Source: Eulemur rufifrons (lineage: Eukaryota > Chordata > Mammalia > Primates > Lemuridae). Taken from it: 64,000 nt of DNA. This document shows positions 13,561 to 25,777 of the stretch, piece by piece. The notes beneath the pieces were generated by a model, which was not told where the DNA came from, ran no database searches, and was given only the letters and a program-made list of their open reading frames with translations. Where the stretch lies: NCBI RefSeq assembly GCF_041146395.1, contig NC_091002.1, positions 8,736,501 to 8,800,500 on the forward strand, given 5' to 3'. A program made the position numbers and the translations under genes. The first letter of the stretch is position 1; the number at the start of each line of letters is the position of its first letter.

Positions 13561-14020
13561 GCAAAATTTCCACTAGTTTTCTAACAGAATTTGACAATAT
13601 CATTCTAACATTCATTTGGGAAGACAAAAGATCAAGAGGCAAGAGAGTTTTCAGATAGATTAATCAACAAGGTGCAATCCTCCGGAACTTCCATAAGGAA
13701 CACACCATGAAGCTCCGCAATTACAAGAGGAAACCCCAATGGCCAATAAACAGGTGGAAAAGACACTCAAGGAGATCGTATTACAAACACCCAAGAAGCT
13801 AGTTCACAAGTTTGAAGTGTGTCTGAGGATGGGGAAGGGCCTCTTACACGTTGCTGACTGCGATGGAAAGTGACACGCTTTGAAAGCTACTGCCAGTGAC
13901 TGGCGGGTGCAGATGCTGACACTGAGCAGTTCCCCTTCTCATGAGCTCCCTGGAAGTCCTTTGCCCTCAGAGACAAATATAAAGATGTTTGTTGTAGAGC
14001 CGTTTGTTTTAGGAAGAAAG
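13561..14020 (+). mobile_element. Ancient L1 ORF2 fragments
   Basis: Around 13570-13670 the sequence resembles L1 ORF2 (cattctaacattcatttggg followed by an A-rich coding remnant). Around 13690-13860 and 13975-14035 further pieces resemble the ORF2 3' end. It is heavily decayed with internal deletions. Confidence 0.5.
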
Positions 14021-14735
14021 TGGAATTGTGTAACTATCCCGTGTAGAAGATCCTAAAATTAAACTGCTTTATACATCCACAGTTTGGTGATTTGATGCCT
14101 CCCCTTCTTTTAAGCCCTTGTATGGCCTCGCCAACCTTTCCTAACCAGCTGCTCACGCTCTTCTTGCAGGCGCGCAGGACTGCCCCACGGAGCTGCCACC
14201 TCACGGCTCCAACAACATCAGTGTTCTGGGCAGCAGCGGCACCTATCCTTGAGGCCCTGCGGGGAAATGGGGAGTGGGGTGCAGGATGTGACCCCTGCTC
14301 TCCATCTGGGGAGTAAGCCTGAATGCATATGCATTTGTGCATGACGTTAGCAATGTGAATAGAGTGGGAAAAATACGTGCCAAAAAAATGAGATTCCTAT
14401 AACATATAAATATTGTTTGATACACTGTAGAGTTTACACATGTAAAGAAGAAAGAAGCAAAGTACAGTTAATCAAACTTTCATTCTAAGAAGCAAAAATT
14501 CCACTTTCAGACCCATATCATTTGCAAATTGCTCTATTGGCAAAAGAAATAAATGGAACTGAGCAGTCCCCATAAATCTCAGCACTTTCACCTCTCCCTG
14601 TTTTCCAGGGGTTTAACTTAACCAAAGAGGAAAAGGCAGAAGAATCCACATAGATAGGATAACAAGGTATTTCTTTTGAGTGCGGAAATATAACTCAACA
14701 CATTGGATCTTTGGGGAAATAACCAACATAGACTT
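14021..14735. other. Nothing recognised
   Basis: No gene or named repeat is seen between the L1 relic and the locally duplicated segment. Confidence 0.35.
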
Positions 14736-15110
14736 GGGGAGGGTCTCCGATATGGAATACGAGCAGTTCAAGGAAACCACCAGTTAAAATACAGAAACAC
14801 TCTGACTTATAAAGAATGATATCTGCTGAGCAAGAGTGAGACCCTGTCTCTACTAAAAATAGAAAGAAATTATCTGGACAACTAAAAATATATATATAGA
14901 GAAAAAATTAGCCGGGCATGGTGGCGCATGCCTGTAGTCCCAGGTACTCGGGAGGCTGAGGCAGGAGGATCGCTTGAGCCCAGGAGTTTGAGGTTGCTGT
15001 GAGCTAGGCTGACACCACGGCACTCTAGCCCGGGCAGCAGAGTGAGACTCTGTCTCAAAAAAAAAAAAAAAAAAAGAATGATATCTGAAAATAACAAACA
15101 ATAACACCTT
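14736..15110 (+). repeat. Local duplication, copy A (interrupted by an Alu)
   Basis: The flanks of the Alu insertion (about 14736-14825 and 15073-15110) form one unit that recurs at 15826-15950. Shared landmarks in order are tctcc.a.atgga, gagcagttca, gaaaccaccagtta, gatctgaaaataaca in diverged form, and caataacaccttgctttraaag. Divergence of roughly one base in six by eye points to an old event, before the Alu arrived. Confidence 0.75.
14826..15072 (+). mobile_element. 5'-truncated Alu with 15-bp TSD
   Basis: It starts inside the left arm (ctgagcaagagtgagaccc) and contains the AT-rich linker with its tatatatata run, a full right arm and an A-tail. Perfect direct repeats aaagaatgatatctg at 14811-14825 and 15073-15087 flank it. 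It belongs to the same Alu type as the copies at 19.6 and 29.1 kb. Confidence 0.95.
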
Positions 15111-15825
15111 GCTTTAAAAGTCTCTGCCCATAATCCACACAGCTCCAGAAGCCAGAGATGGGCCCCAAAATAAGTTGCACATTAAAACAAAACAAAACTA
15201 CCAGCACCCTGCATGCCCTTGGATTTGTCACAGGGCACAAGTATGAGGAAAAAGGGGAATCCAAAGCCGGCAGCTATCCCTGTGGACTGATGTTTGGGGC
15301 CGCGGGTTGTCTTCCGCCCTGCCCCAGAACCCTCCTCTACAATGTACTGTCCCTGTGTCATTCCTCTGGGTTTTTCACAAGAGCCTCCTGTTGAAAGGCA
15401 GATGCTATCAAGGGCATGAGGAGATGGATGGCCAAGAGAGAAAAATATTAGACACTGGCCCCGGGCTCACTTAATGATTTTTTAACTAGGACAACAGACC
15501 ACAAATGTCTTACTTCCTTTTCCCTTACAATGGCAGTGGCTACTTCTCAGGGTGACAAATGTCCCAGACTATCCCTGTTGCCATAGCCTTGTTAGTAAGA
15601 GCTTTCCTTTCCCTAGTAAAAATGTGCTGACTTGGGCAATAATTACTTGGTAACCCTACTAACTGGGGATTCCGTGTTCCAGATGAAAATCTGAACCTTG
15701 GAAGCTAAGACGTCTGCCTGAGTTCCCTAAAGTCCAACAAACAGGCCAGAGAAAACAATGGAGATAAATAGCGCGTAGTTCCTGGGGTAAGTCCTCAGAG
15801 CCCATGCTGACTCCAGAGACACATC
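15111..15825. other. Sequence between the duplicated copies
   Basis: No gene was found. The stretch could be the rest of the unknown repeat whose ends are the two duplicated segments, but I cannot name it. Confidence 0.3.
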
Positions 15826-15950
15826 ATATGTCTCCAAGATGGAGTGTGAGCAGTTCAGGGGAAACCACCAGTTATAACATAGAAATGCTCTTACTCATGA
15901 AGAACGAGATCTGAAAATAACACACAATAACACCTTGCTTTGAAAGTTCC
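15826..15950 (+). repeat. Local duplication, copy B
   Basis: The uninterrupted counterpart of copy A at 14736-15110, with the same ordered landmarks and ending in caataacaccttgctttgaaag. It shows the pre-insertion state of the Alu site in copy A. Confidence 0.75.
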
Positions 15951-17284
15951 AGCACAATCCTCAAATGTCATTTTGTTCAATGCCCTACGGATGGAAGATA
16001 AGGCCCCGTGAGGCTGAAGATCAGTAAGCAGCTGTGAGCAGCTGAATGCCAGCCTTGAGCAGAAATCCCTGGATCCACACCCTGAGTCCTTTCTGCCGCC
16101 CACAGCTGCAGGGCTGGAACTTGCAAGACAAAGGAGCTGCAGGAGAGTCACATCAGCTCTTCCCCTTTCTCTCTGCTAATGTCCGACATCCAATTAATCT
16201 TCCAAATGTTTTGTCCAGGGGGACGAATGCACATCCAGCAGCCAAAGATAACCATAATGAAGCATTAAAAGGAACCTAATTTCTGCAAGTGCTGGCTCCT
16301 GTCTTTGTCTCAGGTGAGACAATCCATCCCTGCTGTGTTTACAAGTGCAAACGGCAGATATTAAGAGGTGAGGCAGGCTCTCAGATGCAAATAGCTGGAT
16401 TATGATTCTGTAGTCTTAATTAGTTGGCCTCAGTGCAGGGAAGCAGGACTTATCTGCCTTTCTCAGCCCTGCAGGCTTTATTGGGTATGAAAAGATACTT
16501 GGCACAAATTAACTTTCTCTTGTTTGAAAAATAAAGCACGAAGGCGGAACTCCTTTTGCACATCTCAGTGTTGCCTCATAAAGGTGCCGGTGGTTACAGG
16601 ATGGAAGGGTCGATCTACTCTGACAGGTGCAACCACAAGCAAATGATTTCCATTAGAACAAAATGATCCCTGCAGGCTGTGGAGTAATTTAAAAGTGACA
16701 TGAGTAATTCAAATAACTCCCAGTGACCCCCAAAAGTTTGCAGAGCACAAGGTGCTATTCTGGGTAAATGTCAACAAATGGGTTCAATTGCTCCCTTGAC
16801 TTCACAGAGGGATCCCTTCCATGGCTGTTTTTGGAAATGGTTGAGATAGTTCAAGTTATGGATTACCCATCAGTCTAACAGATAGTCAATATGCATATGA
16901 CATACCAACTGCTGTTCTGCACTGTGCTGGGCGTTGTGGAAACAGAAATACGGAAGTCTCAAGGGCTTAAATCCAGTGGGCAGAAAAGTCAGCAGGAAGC
17001 ATTTGAGTTCACCACTGCTGATGGGAGGGTGTGGTTGAGGGTCAGAGGCTGCAGGAGGTCCAGGGCCTGGGAGATCACTGGAGGCTGGGAGGACGTCATG
17101 GAAAATACCTGGAGACACTGAATCATGCTGGATAAAGACGTTCAGCTGCCCATAAGCCTGGCAATTTGAAAGATGAAGGCAACACCGTAAGGTAGGGGAG
17201 GGGCTGTCTTCCACACTGCACTCTGGAAACGTCAACTCGCCTTCCCTTCCTCCTGATCTACCCCACACACGGAGCGTGAGGTTC
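15951..17284. other. No gene recognised
   Basis: Short chance frames only. The longest, on the minus strand at 16870-17334, has no recognisable similarity and runs into the MIR element. Confidence 0.35.
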
Positions 17285-17482
17285 AGAGTCAGACTGCGGC
17301 CAGGCAGCCTGGGTCCCGTGCTCAGCCCTGGCACTTCATGCAGGTTAGTACCCCTCTGTGCTTATTTCCTCACCTGTAACGCGGAGAGTAAGTAATAGGC
17401 TGCACCTGGAAGATTGTCACAGGGTTGAATAGATGCACGCAGAGTTCTTTAAACAGTGCCTGGTACATAGTGAACTGCTCAA
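17285..17482 (+). mobile_element. MIR (ancient mammalian SINE)
   Basis: It retains the MIR order: agactgcggccaggcagcctgggt, then a diverged cystatin-like core, ttatttcctcacctgtaa, then agggttgaatagatgca, cagtgcctggtacatagtga and an ending close to ctcaaaaatgc. Strand is plus. Confidence 0.8.
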
Positions 17483-18127
17483 AAATGCAATCTATAATTC
17501 AGAGAAAGAAGACTCAGCTGAATAAACTAGAGAAAAATAAAAGAACTGACGGAGCAAACAACAACAAATAGAGTCCTTGCAGACCCATCCCAGAGCCGAC
17601 AGAGCTGGGGCTGGAGGTTTTACCAGGGACATTTTGACAAAAGACAACATAAGCCATGTAGCTTCAAGGACTAGGAGAGAGAGAGACCGCTGCATCCCCA
17701 AGTGGAAAGGGGGATATGGGAGTGTCGCTTGAGTGCACGTCACACCCACCTGCAGATGCTCAGACACGAGTGGGGGAATGTCTAGAGTTCTGACTAGATG
17801 TCACAACAGCAAAAATATGAGAAGACCCGGCTAATTACTGTTCATTTGCCCTATTTCCACCCAGTGTCTGGAAAACTGAGGGAATACTTGGTCATAGGAA
17901 GGTGGCCAAACATTTACCAAATTGCAATCACATAGCAACTTTTGATGCTCACATATTCCCGTGAAGAGAACAGTCACATAAAAAGACGGCAGCGATGAAA
18001 TACACATGTGTTGAGCTAGAAGTAAGCACAGGTTGCTGTGGACAGAGATGGGGCCTTTAACCTACTCTGAGCAATTAAGGAAGATGTCCTGAGGACAGAT
18101 GACAACCTGCTGCCTTCTTAATGGTTA
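17483..18127. other. Nothing recognised
   Basis: No gene or repeat that I can name. Confidence 0.35.
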
Positions 18128-18260
18128 GAGCTACGCTTCTCAAATGCAGTCTGCAAGGGATTTACCTGGGGATTTTCCGCTCAAAGTGTCATCCCAGGAG
18201 CAGCAGCATCTCATCACTGGGGAACTTGTCAGAAATGCAGACTCTCGGGACAATTTGTAC
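18128..18260. mobile_element. MER20-like hAT relic
   Basis: The phrases gcagcagcatctcatcactgg and gggaacttgtcagaaatgca are typical of MER20/MER3-type hAT non-autonomous elements. Only part of the element is present. Confidence 0.6.
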
Positions 18261-18296
18261 ACACATTAAACTTTAACAAGTGCTGATTTTGAGCCC

Positions 18297-18497
18297 TGAG
18301 TCTCAAACTTGGCTGTATGCTAGAATCACCTGGAGAAGTTTTTTGTTTTGTTTTGTTTTTTTTAAAAAAGTGAAGCATAGATCCCAATTCCAGAGACTCT
18401 GATGCATTGGTGTGAGTTGTGACTTGGGCACCAGGAGGGTTTAGAAGCTCCCCCAGGTGACACCAGTGAACAGCAAAGTTTGAGAACCATCAGTTTA
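18297..18497. mobile_element. MER5A-like hAT-Charlie element with both ends
   Basis: It begins ctgagtctcaaacttggctg and ends in the inverted counterpart agcaaagtttgagaaccatc. It keeps agaatcacctggagaag, ccagagactctgatgcattg and agctcccccaggtga inside. A TTTTG-type expansion lies at about 18338-18366. Confidence 0.8.
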
Positions 18498-18539
18498 GAG
18501 GCATCCATGGGAGGATAGGGAAGAGGATGTGGGGCAGCA

Positions 18540-19215
18540 CAAGTAAACACATGTCGATACCTGTCAAACTGCATAGCGTGTGCGAGGACCATCAGCAAGT
18601 CCACGTTCAAGAGCAAGGTCAAAGGAGAGAGATGGGGGATATGGACAGAGAGACAGATGAGGTTCCTCTTGTAAGGGCTCACACGGCATAATGCCAGGCT
18701 TTCTGTTGCGTGTAGATGAAGAGCTTTGGAAGGAAAGTAATGTGGTCAGGCTTGTAATTCAGAGATTCATAGCACCAAACCTAGAGGCTGGGAGAGCAGA
18801 TAGCAGCCCAGGGCAACCTTAAAGGTTTGCCCTTGAATGTAGGCGTTGGCAGAAAGAACTGACCGAAGGTAAACGTAGGAAGGATCAGGAGATAAAATCA
18901 TGAAGTCTTGATCATTGACTGACTGGAAGGGTGTGAAGACAAAAGAGAGGAGGGACTCTCAGACATTCCTGGTAGATTTCACGGGTTGGCATGCAGGTTT
19001 GTGATCAGTTAAATTCAGGGCACTCAGTGTGGGATGCTGGTGAAACATTCACATGCCCATGTCCATCAGATGGCTGGATAACAGCACCTGGAGTTCACAC
19101 AAGAGATCCAGGTGTAGGTCACAGATTTGGAATTCACCATCCAGTAAGTGGAAGAAGATGCCACTCAGACGGGTGAGGTAGACTAATGAGAAACCAAAGA
19201 CTGAACCTCAAAAGT
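18540..19215 (-). mobile_element. L2 relic, reversed
   Basis: The order of phrases (ggaaagtaatgtggtcaggc, catcagatggctgg and gagatccaggtgtaggtcac) resembles a reverse-complemented L2 3' part. It is strongly decayed with no frame left. The assignment rests on recalled consensus phrases. Confidence 0.45.
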
Positions 19216-19596
19216 CACCAGGAGAGTACCACACAGGGCCTAATAGGAAATGATCGGAGAGGAGAGGGAGGATGAGGAGACAGTGGGCCCAGGACGCACC
19301 TCAGAAAGCCTGCCGCAGCAGGGGCGGGAAGCTCGTTTGTGACCAGTGTCTCAGTGAAATGGACAGGAGAAAAAGATTTTTCTGGGTTGAGTAATAAAGG
19401 GGTCAAGGAGGGTGCACCTCATTTTCTGCCACACTAAATATCCTCAGATAGCATTCACATAAATAAACGATTGAATACATGCAGCAGCACAGCTGAGACA
19501 GAAAGCAGGAAGTATAGGGATGGCTTGTGCATGAAGAGTGGAAGTAAAGGGTTGTTTTTATAAAATATGAGAGGCTTTGTTAAGTTTCTAAATCGA

Positions 19597-19918
19597 GGCC
19601 GGGCGCGGTGGCTCACGCCTGTAATCCTAGCACTCTGGGAGGCCGAGGCGGGTGGATCGCTCAAGGTCAGGAGTTCGAGACCAGCCTGAGCAAGAGCGAG
19701 ACCCCGTCTCTACTAAAAATAGAAAGAAATTATATGGACAACTAAAAATATATATATAGAAAAATTAGCCAGGCATAGTGGCACATGCCTGTAGTCCCAG
19801 CTACTCGGGAGGCTGAGGCAGTAGGATCTCTTAAGCCAAGGAGTCTGAGGTTGCTGTGAGCTAAGCTGACGCCACGGCACTCACTCTAGCCTGGGCAACA
19901 AAGTGAGACTCTGTCTCA

Positions 19919-19938
<20 letters not shown>
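19597..19938 (+). mobile_element. Full-length strepsirrhine-type Alu with TSD
   Basis: It starts ggccgggcgcggtggctcac, has both arms, the AT-rich linker containing tatatatata, and a pure A-tail. Direct repeats aagtttctaaatcga at 19582-19596 and 19939-19953 are perfect. The RNA polymerase III A and B boxes of the left arm are well kept (ggttcgaga form at 19671-19680). This is the best-preserved plus-strand Alu here and is diagnostic of the lineage. Confidence 0.97.
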
Positions 19939-19949
<11 letters not shown>

Positions 19950-20589
19950 TCGATAAGAAAATGCTAGTAGAGAAGAGATGGTTAAAGATACAGGATATGA
20001 GGGATACAAACACAAAAATCGGAGGTATTTAGGCTGCACAAAATCCCCAGCTGCTTACATCTCTCTCTCGCAAATTTCCATGGTGTTTTACTGTAAGCTC
20101 AGGGACAACTAAGTTACAGAAAATCTATTTGGAGCACTTTGGCAGTTCATGGGTGTGAAGGGCAGGCGCCCTGCCAGAATATTCCCAGCATAGAGAGCCG
20201 CAGCAGGAAATAGGTCAGTAACACCGAGGAAGCCACAGTCTCTGAGTGAGGGGCAGGGACAGAGGTCCACACCACATCTCTCCAGGACTGGTCCCTCTGG
20301 AGCATGAGTCAAGTGGATGGGGACATCCACCAGGGGAAGAGGCCATGATGACTGATCTCTCCAGCCGCGGGGGCCTTGGGGGAGTAGTGAAAACTCCCTA
20401 CAATGGGTGGGTGCAGGGTCCACCACGGTGGGTGGCTATAGCAGCTGAGACCCAGAGTCACATGGCTTGTGAGTCTAGGGATGAGGAAAGAAGTTTCTGG
20501 AGCAGATAGGGAAGGGAGGGTCTCCCAGAGTCTAGGTGACAGGAAAGGCACAAAGCATGGCTCTGCCTTTGGGGTGGGCGTGAGAGGGT

Positions 20590-20915
20590 CGGGATAGTGC
20601 AGGACAGCAGGTGCAGTCAGAGGCGGGAGGGCAGGCCACTGGGATGGCAGTCTGAGTGTGACGGTTACAGCAGAGGGTAGAGAAAGGGTTAGCTCCTGGG
20701 TAGGTTCTGCAGGTGGAAATAGCCAGCAGTGTTTGGTGACGAATGGAATGTGGGGTGTGAATTTTAAAAAGAATCAAGGATGATTCCATTGCTTCTGACC
20801 TGAGCAATGGGAAGAAAAGAGACCCCATTAAAAGATTTGGGGAGAAACACGGGGACAGCAGGTTTGGGGAGAAGCAGGAGCTCTGTTCTGAGCATATTCC
20901 ATGTTCTAATGATTT
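20590..20915 (-). mobile_element. L2 relic, reversed
   Basis: Phrases such as tttggtgacgaatggaatgtgg, aagaatcaaggatgattcca and gcaggtttggggagaagcag fit a reverse-strand L2. It may be a continuation of the relic at 18.5-19.2 kb, split by the Alu. Confidence 0.5.
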
Positions 20916-23109
20916 GAGTATCTCCACAGAGGACTAGGAACTTTTGGATGATGCTGAAGCATCTTCAAGTCATTCCAATAGCATTCACACTTCTTGTCTT
21001 ACTTTCTCTAAGCTCAGTGTTACACAGCTTTCTAATAGTAACTTGAAGAGGCAGCTTTCAATTCCTGAAGCAATTTACGATTGTTTTTCTCCTCTAAAAA
21101 TGATGGCAATAAAATTGTCTTTTCCTCTGTGGTCCTAACTCTGAGAGACAGATTGGGTGTCTGAGATCAAACCCCGTGCAGATGGAGAAGGGAGCTTCAT
21201 CAGAGGTTTGCATGCCCTGGGTTGAGGAATTTGTCAGCTCAGGCCTGGCTTCTGATTTTTCTCCGTGAGAAACATGTCACTGGCTGGACAGAGCTCTAGC
21301 CTGGAGGCTCAGCAGTAAAGCTCAGTGTGGTATGGAGGCCTGGGGGTTGGCATTGTTTGCATTTGCCCGGTCCCCCCTCCCCGCAACCCTCCTGCAACAG
21401 GATTCTCGTCCAAGGTTTGTTCTGTTTGTTCAGAGCTGGCTGTGGTTTTCCAGTTTTCAGTTGGACTGATCTCCTCAATGAACTCTAAAGACACACTTAG
21501 GCTGGCTTTACTTTCCCAGGCCTTGGCATTCTCTACCCCCGACTGCTGGTTTGGGGTTTGGGGCAGGGCACTGCCAGCCCTACCTGGGATCCACAGACCC
21601 CTCGGTGGCCCTCAATCAAGCCCATGACTAGAATTCAGAGATTCTGTAAACTTGAATGGCAAAACATGTAGCTTTCCTTTCACTTACATCTGACTGAAAA
21701 TTAGGATTTCCTTCTATTATAAATGTTAGCCAACAAGGAAAAAAAACCCTGAAATATTAGCAGTACCTGTGTCTTTGTCACTGATAAAAATTGAAGTTAT
21801 TTTCCTATCTTATTAATATTCTTATTTAATTCATTAATTAAAATTACATGTCACAACTTTTTAGATACTTTAATAACAGTATCTCATGATAATTCGTTTA
21901 TTTTTTAATCTTATGTATTTTATTTTATGTATCTAAAAATATTATTCTGAGAAAGAGTCCTCAGGCTTCTAAGCTGCTAGAAAACAGGGGTGGGGTTCTG
22001 TGACCATCATAACCCCAGTCCCAAAGACTGGGCACAACATGGCAGTTGTAAGCTAATTATTTGTTGAATGGATAAATGAGTGGATTCTTTTAATTTTCCA
22101 AGGCTTCAAATTAATCTAAAAGTTAAAAATTGCTGGAAACATAGAATACCTAAAGTGAGTTTTAAAAGACAAAGATATAATCATATTTCTTAATTAATTC
22201 ATTAAGACTTGTCAGCATCCTTGCTATGGATTTTGTTATAATTTCTATTTAGGGGGAATATGCCTTCTCTACCCACTTCTCAGCTGAGAATCAATATCTA
22301 AAAATTACTGCATAGCTTTGTTTCATGACCATTCTCTGGCGAGGAGAGGGGTGGGGAAGGAAAGAAGGAAGGATTGATTAGATGTCCTTTACAATAATAA
22401 AATTCTCTCATTTTTTCAGCCACATAGGCTCTGAGGGTGAATAGCAGGTTATCTCTTCTGCATTGTTGACATAATTTGATTCTTCAAATGTTCCTCACTA
22501 AAGATAAAATTTGTGCTAATTTCTTGAATTTCAAAGTGATTATTCATTAATGAAAGTAATCCCAAATAGTAATTCTCTTAGAAGGATGTTTAGGAGAACT
22601 GCTATTATTTTTCTTTCATCTTGGAAAAAAAAACAGGCTGAAACAAGCCAGCCAGGGTTTATTCAGTGTTGCTCCCTCTCGAGAGCACATTTCTTGCACA
22701 GGTGTCTTTCAATACACTAAATCTCCGTGGGAGCAGTTTATTCTGGGAGATGCAGAGACATCTTATGTGGGTAATTCCTGCTCTTCCGTTCACCTAGGAT
22801 GTGTCATGGAGGCCGGTTCTGAAATGGTACCCACAGCAACAACAACATACAGAGGCAACTGCAAGTTCCAGGGGTTACGGTGCTTAAGGAAGAGTGTGGG
22901 GCTACAACTTCAGATAATTTTCAGATCCCCAAGTGCCCGTGTGAGTTCATGGCTCAGCACCGTGAGTACGTCTTTGCCTGGGCAGAGGCCCAGACAGCGA
23001 AACAGAAGTATCAATGGGATCTTGCTCCTGTTGGAACATCTGGTGGATGATGGCTTTTGAGAAGCAGTAGTCATCTTTGGATAAGGGGATTCATATGTCA
23101 GTTGTAATA
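20916..23109. other. No gene recognised; partly AT-rich
   Basis: Low-complexity AT-rich sequence lies at 21780-21950 and 22080-22260. No element or coding region can be supported. Confidence 0.35.
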
Positions 23110-23790
23110 AAAATTAACACTGATCCAGGTCCTACCACTCTGTCTCACTTGGATTACCCCAATGTCCTTCCAGTGGCTTCCCTACCCCTCAGCTCCCTTC
23201 TCTCTGATTCCATTCTTTCCCTTTCATCTAGAGTTATTTTCCCAAGACACAGTCTAGCCATTGTGCTTCCCTGTCTATATCCAGCCAGTGCTTACCCAGT
23301 GTCATCACGAGGAAGTGTGACTGCTTAATGGATTACAGAGAATGTAAACCTCGCATCCCTCTCCACACTTTTCTCTTGCTAAGCCACTTTCTAGTTGCAC
23401 TGAATGTTTCTTTCCATTTCACACTTGCCGCAAGCTTTCATGAGCCTATGACCTTGCACATGTTGTTCCCTTTACCTGAAACACCTTGTCTCCCTGCTGT
23501 GCTCTCTTTGGGTCCCAGGTTCAGTGTGTCTCCTTTGAGGCTGGGGGTGAAGAAGCCACCACCTTCAACAGATGATGAGGCTGTGCTCTTTTGTCTCGTA
23601 ACACCTTGTAGCACACCTTACATAACAGTCTTCATATTTTAGGGTTATCACATGGTTAATGTCTGCCTTGCTCACTAGGCTACAAGATCCCTGAAGGCAG
23701 AAACCACATCTGTCTCCTTTATTATTGCATTCCATTACCTTGGACAGTTTCTCACACAGGTCCAATTAAGATTTGTTCAATACATAGATC
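23110..23790 (+). mobile_element. L2 3' end, plus strand
   Basis: Typical L2 3' region phrases occur in order: ccttccagtggcttccctac, cttgcacatgttgttccctt, tacctgaaacaccttgtctc, and the terminal part with ctacaagatccctgaaggca and tttgttcaatacat. The coding frame is lost. Confidence 0.75.
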
Positions 23791-23999
23791 ACCAAATACA
23801 GCACTCTCTAGTCTCCCACCTGCCTCTGAGAAGGGGGTCCTACTAGTGAACCCATTTTCATGATGAGACCCCTTCCTCTCTCTTGTTTCATTCTTTCCAA
23901 AACAGAGAAGAATGACCCAACTTGCTGCTGATCCTTGGATATGACCTTATTCAGTGAATGCCAAGTGCCTTAAAGATTCCATCTTTGGTAGGTTTAGAG

Positions 24000-24172
24000 C
24001 AATGGTTCTGGGATCCAGAGAGCTTCCCCTGAAAGATCCGCGGGCTCCACCCCCAGAGTGTCTGACTCAGCAGATCTGCAGTGGAGCCAGAACATCTTCA
24101 TCTCTAACTTGGTCCCAGGTTATATACTGATGCTGCTGCTCTGGAGACCACACGTCGAAAACCACACTGGCC
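24000..24172. mobile_element. Probable MER20/MER5-type hAT relic
   Basis: It starts gcaatggttctgggatccag and ends gaaaaccacactgg, an inverted-repeat-like pair of ends. Inside are ccacccccagagtgtctgac and atgctgctgctctggagacc, as in hAT-Charlie non-autonomous elements. Confidence 0.55.
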
Positions 24173-25725
24173 TGTACATTAGCTTTAGGAGTCATTTCAT
24201 TTCTACAGTTACATTGTCCTATCTTAGCTCATTGTGAGAACCCTCCAATTAATTAATCTATGTGGTTCATCTACTTTTTATGAGATTAACACTTGGCCAG
24301 ATCCTCCTGGAGGGGGATACTCAATGCAATATGCTTACTTTTGACCTTGCACAGCTGATTAATTAGGGCCTCTGAAGGCTTAGTAAGGCCACCAACAAGC
24401 CAAAAGCATCCTGAACATGACCTCATAAGGAGACACTGCAAGGTCATTCCTCCATCATGACTCCGTTTCAAGGAATTGAGGAGGGCTGATGTTGATTTAG
24501 GTTGGTACTGAATCTTTTCTGGATCAATGATGGTGGATGAGGTCTTGCCTTGTATTTTTATAGACATGTTTTTGCTCTAAGGCCAAAGTACTTGATAAAC
24601 AAATAACATAAAATTTTTTCGGAGTGCTCTCTATATCTCTTAGAGTATTGACTTTTGAAACGACCTCATAGGGATGATTCAATATGCTTAGATACATAGT
24701 CAGTTATTTTATTTGGTTCGGGTTTTCACTTTCATGTTGATCACTGGCCCCTAAATTTTCAATATAGTTTATGAAATAAACACAAAGCATAAAGTTTTCA
24801 CCCTTAAGATCAAATATTGGGTCTAGAAAAATTCCAGGAAATTTTGTTCCTGTCCTCCCTATCTCACGCCCAATCCACAAGACCCCCAAGGGATTTCAAT
24901 GTTGCTCTAACAGATGTTGAGTGACCCCAAAGTGTGAAAACCCACATGATGGCTTATTCATTTGATACTAATTAGACTTGGTTCACCATCCATCCAGTCA
25001 CTCAACAAAGCACAACAAAAAGTCTCAGTGTACCAGCTGCTGTGGGAATCAAAGGCTTTTAAACCAGCATTGCCTTACTTTGAGGATCTTATTTGATAGG
25101 AAAAAGATGACACAGACAAATGATTGGATGAGACAAGTGCCATACAGAGAGATGACTAGAAAGTTAAGTCTGTCTGGAAGAGGCAGTGTGGTGGCAGAGC
25201 TTTGAAAGAAGAAAGGCTTAAATCTCTAATCCAGTCCTGTTAGACAGGCAGGCACCCGCCCACCACTAGCTTTTGGTTTTTCATCTGTGATGAGGAAGTG
25301 ATAATATCCAGGATTGTATTTTTAAGGGTTTATGATACTGTATGATACTGTTTAGTAGGGTTATGCTCTCAAAAAAAAAAAAAATACTATGGTTAATGTT
25401 AGGCATGGTGTTTAAACCAAAATTGTTTCATTCACAACTATTTTTCTGTCTCTCAAGATCAGACTTCATCCATTTCCAAACTGCCCTCGGACAGTCTGCC
25501 TCTTCCCCATGCTTGTTCCCACTTTTCTGCCCTCTGCAACCTTTCCTGCTGGTAACCTCAGGCAGCCCTTCTGTGTAAGGGAGACAACAGGGAAGGGGAC
25601 CAGGCCCGCCATGCCTGGGGTGGGGTCAGGAGCACGGGTGCCCTGGAGTTCAGCCTGGACTCTGCACTGCTGCTTTCCTCAGTTTGCAGACACAATCGCA
25701 GTATGGAAGAGTGGATGAGGCCACT

Positions 25726-25777
<52 letters not shown>

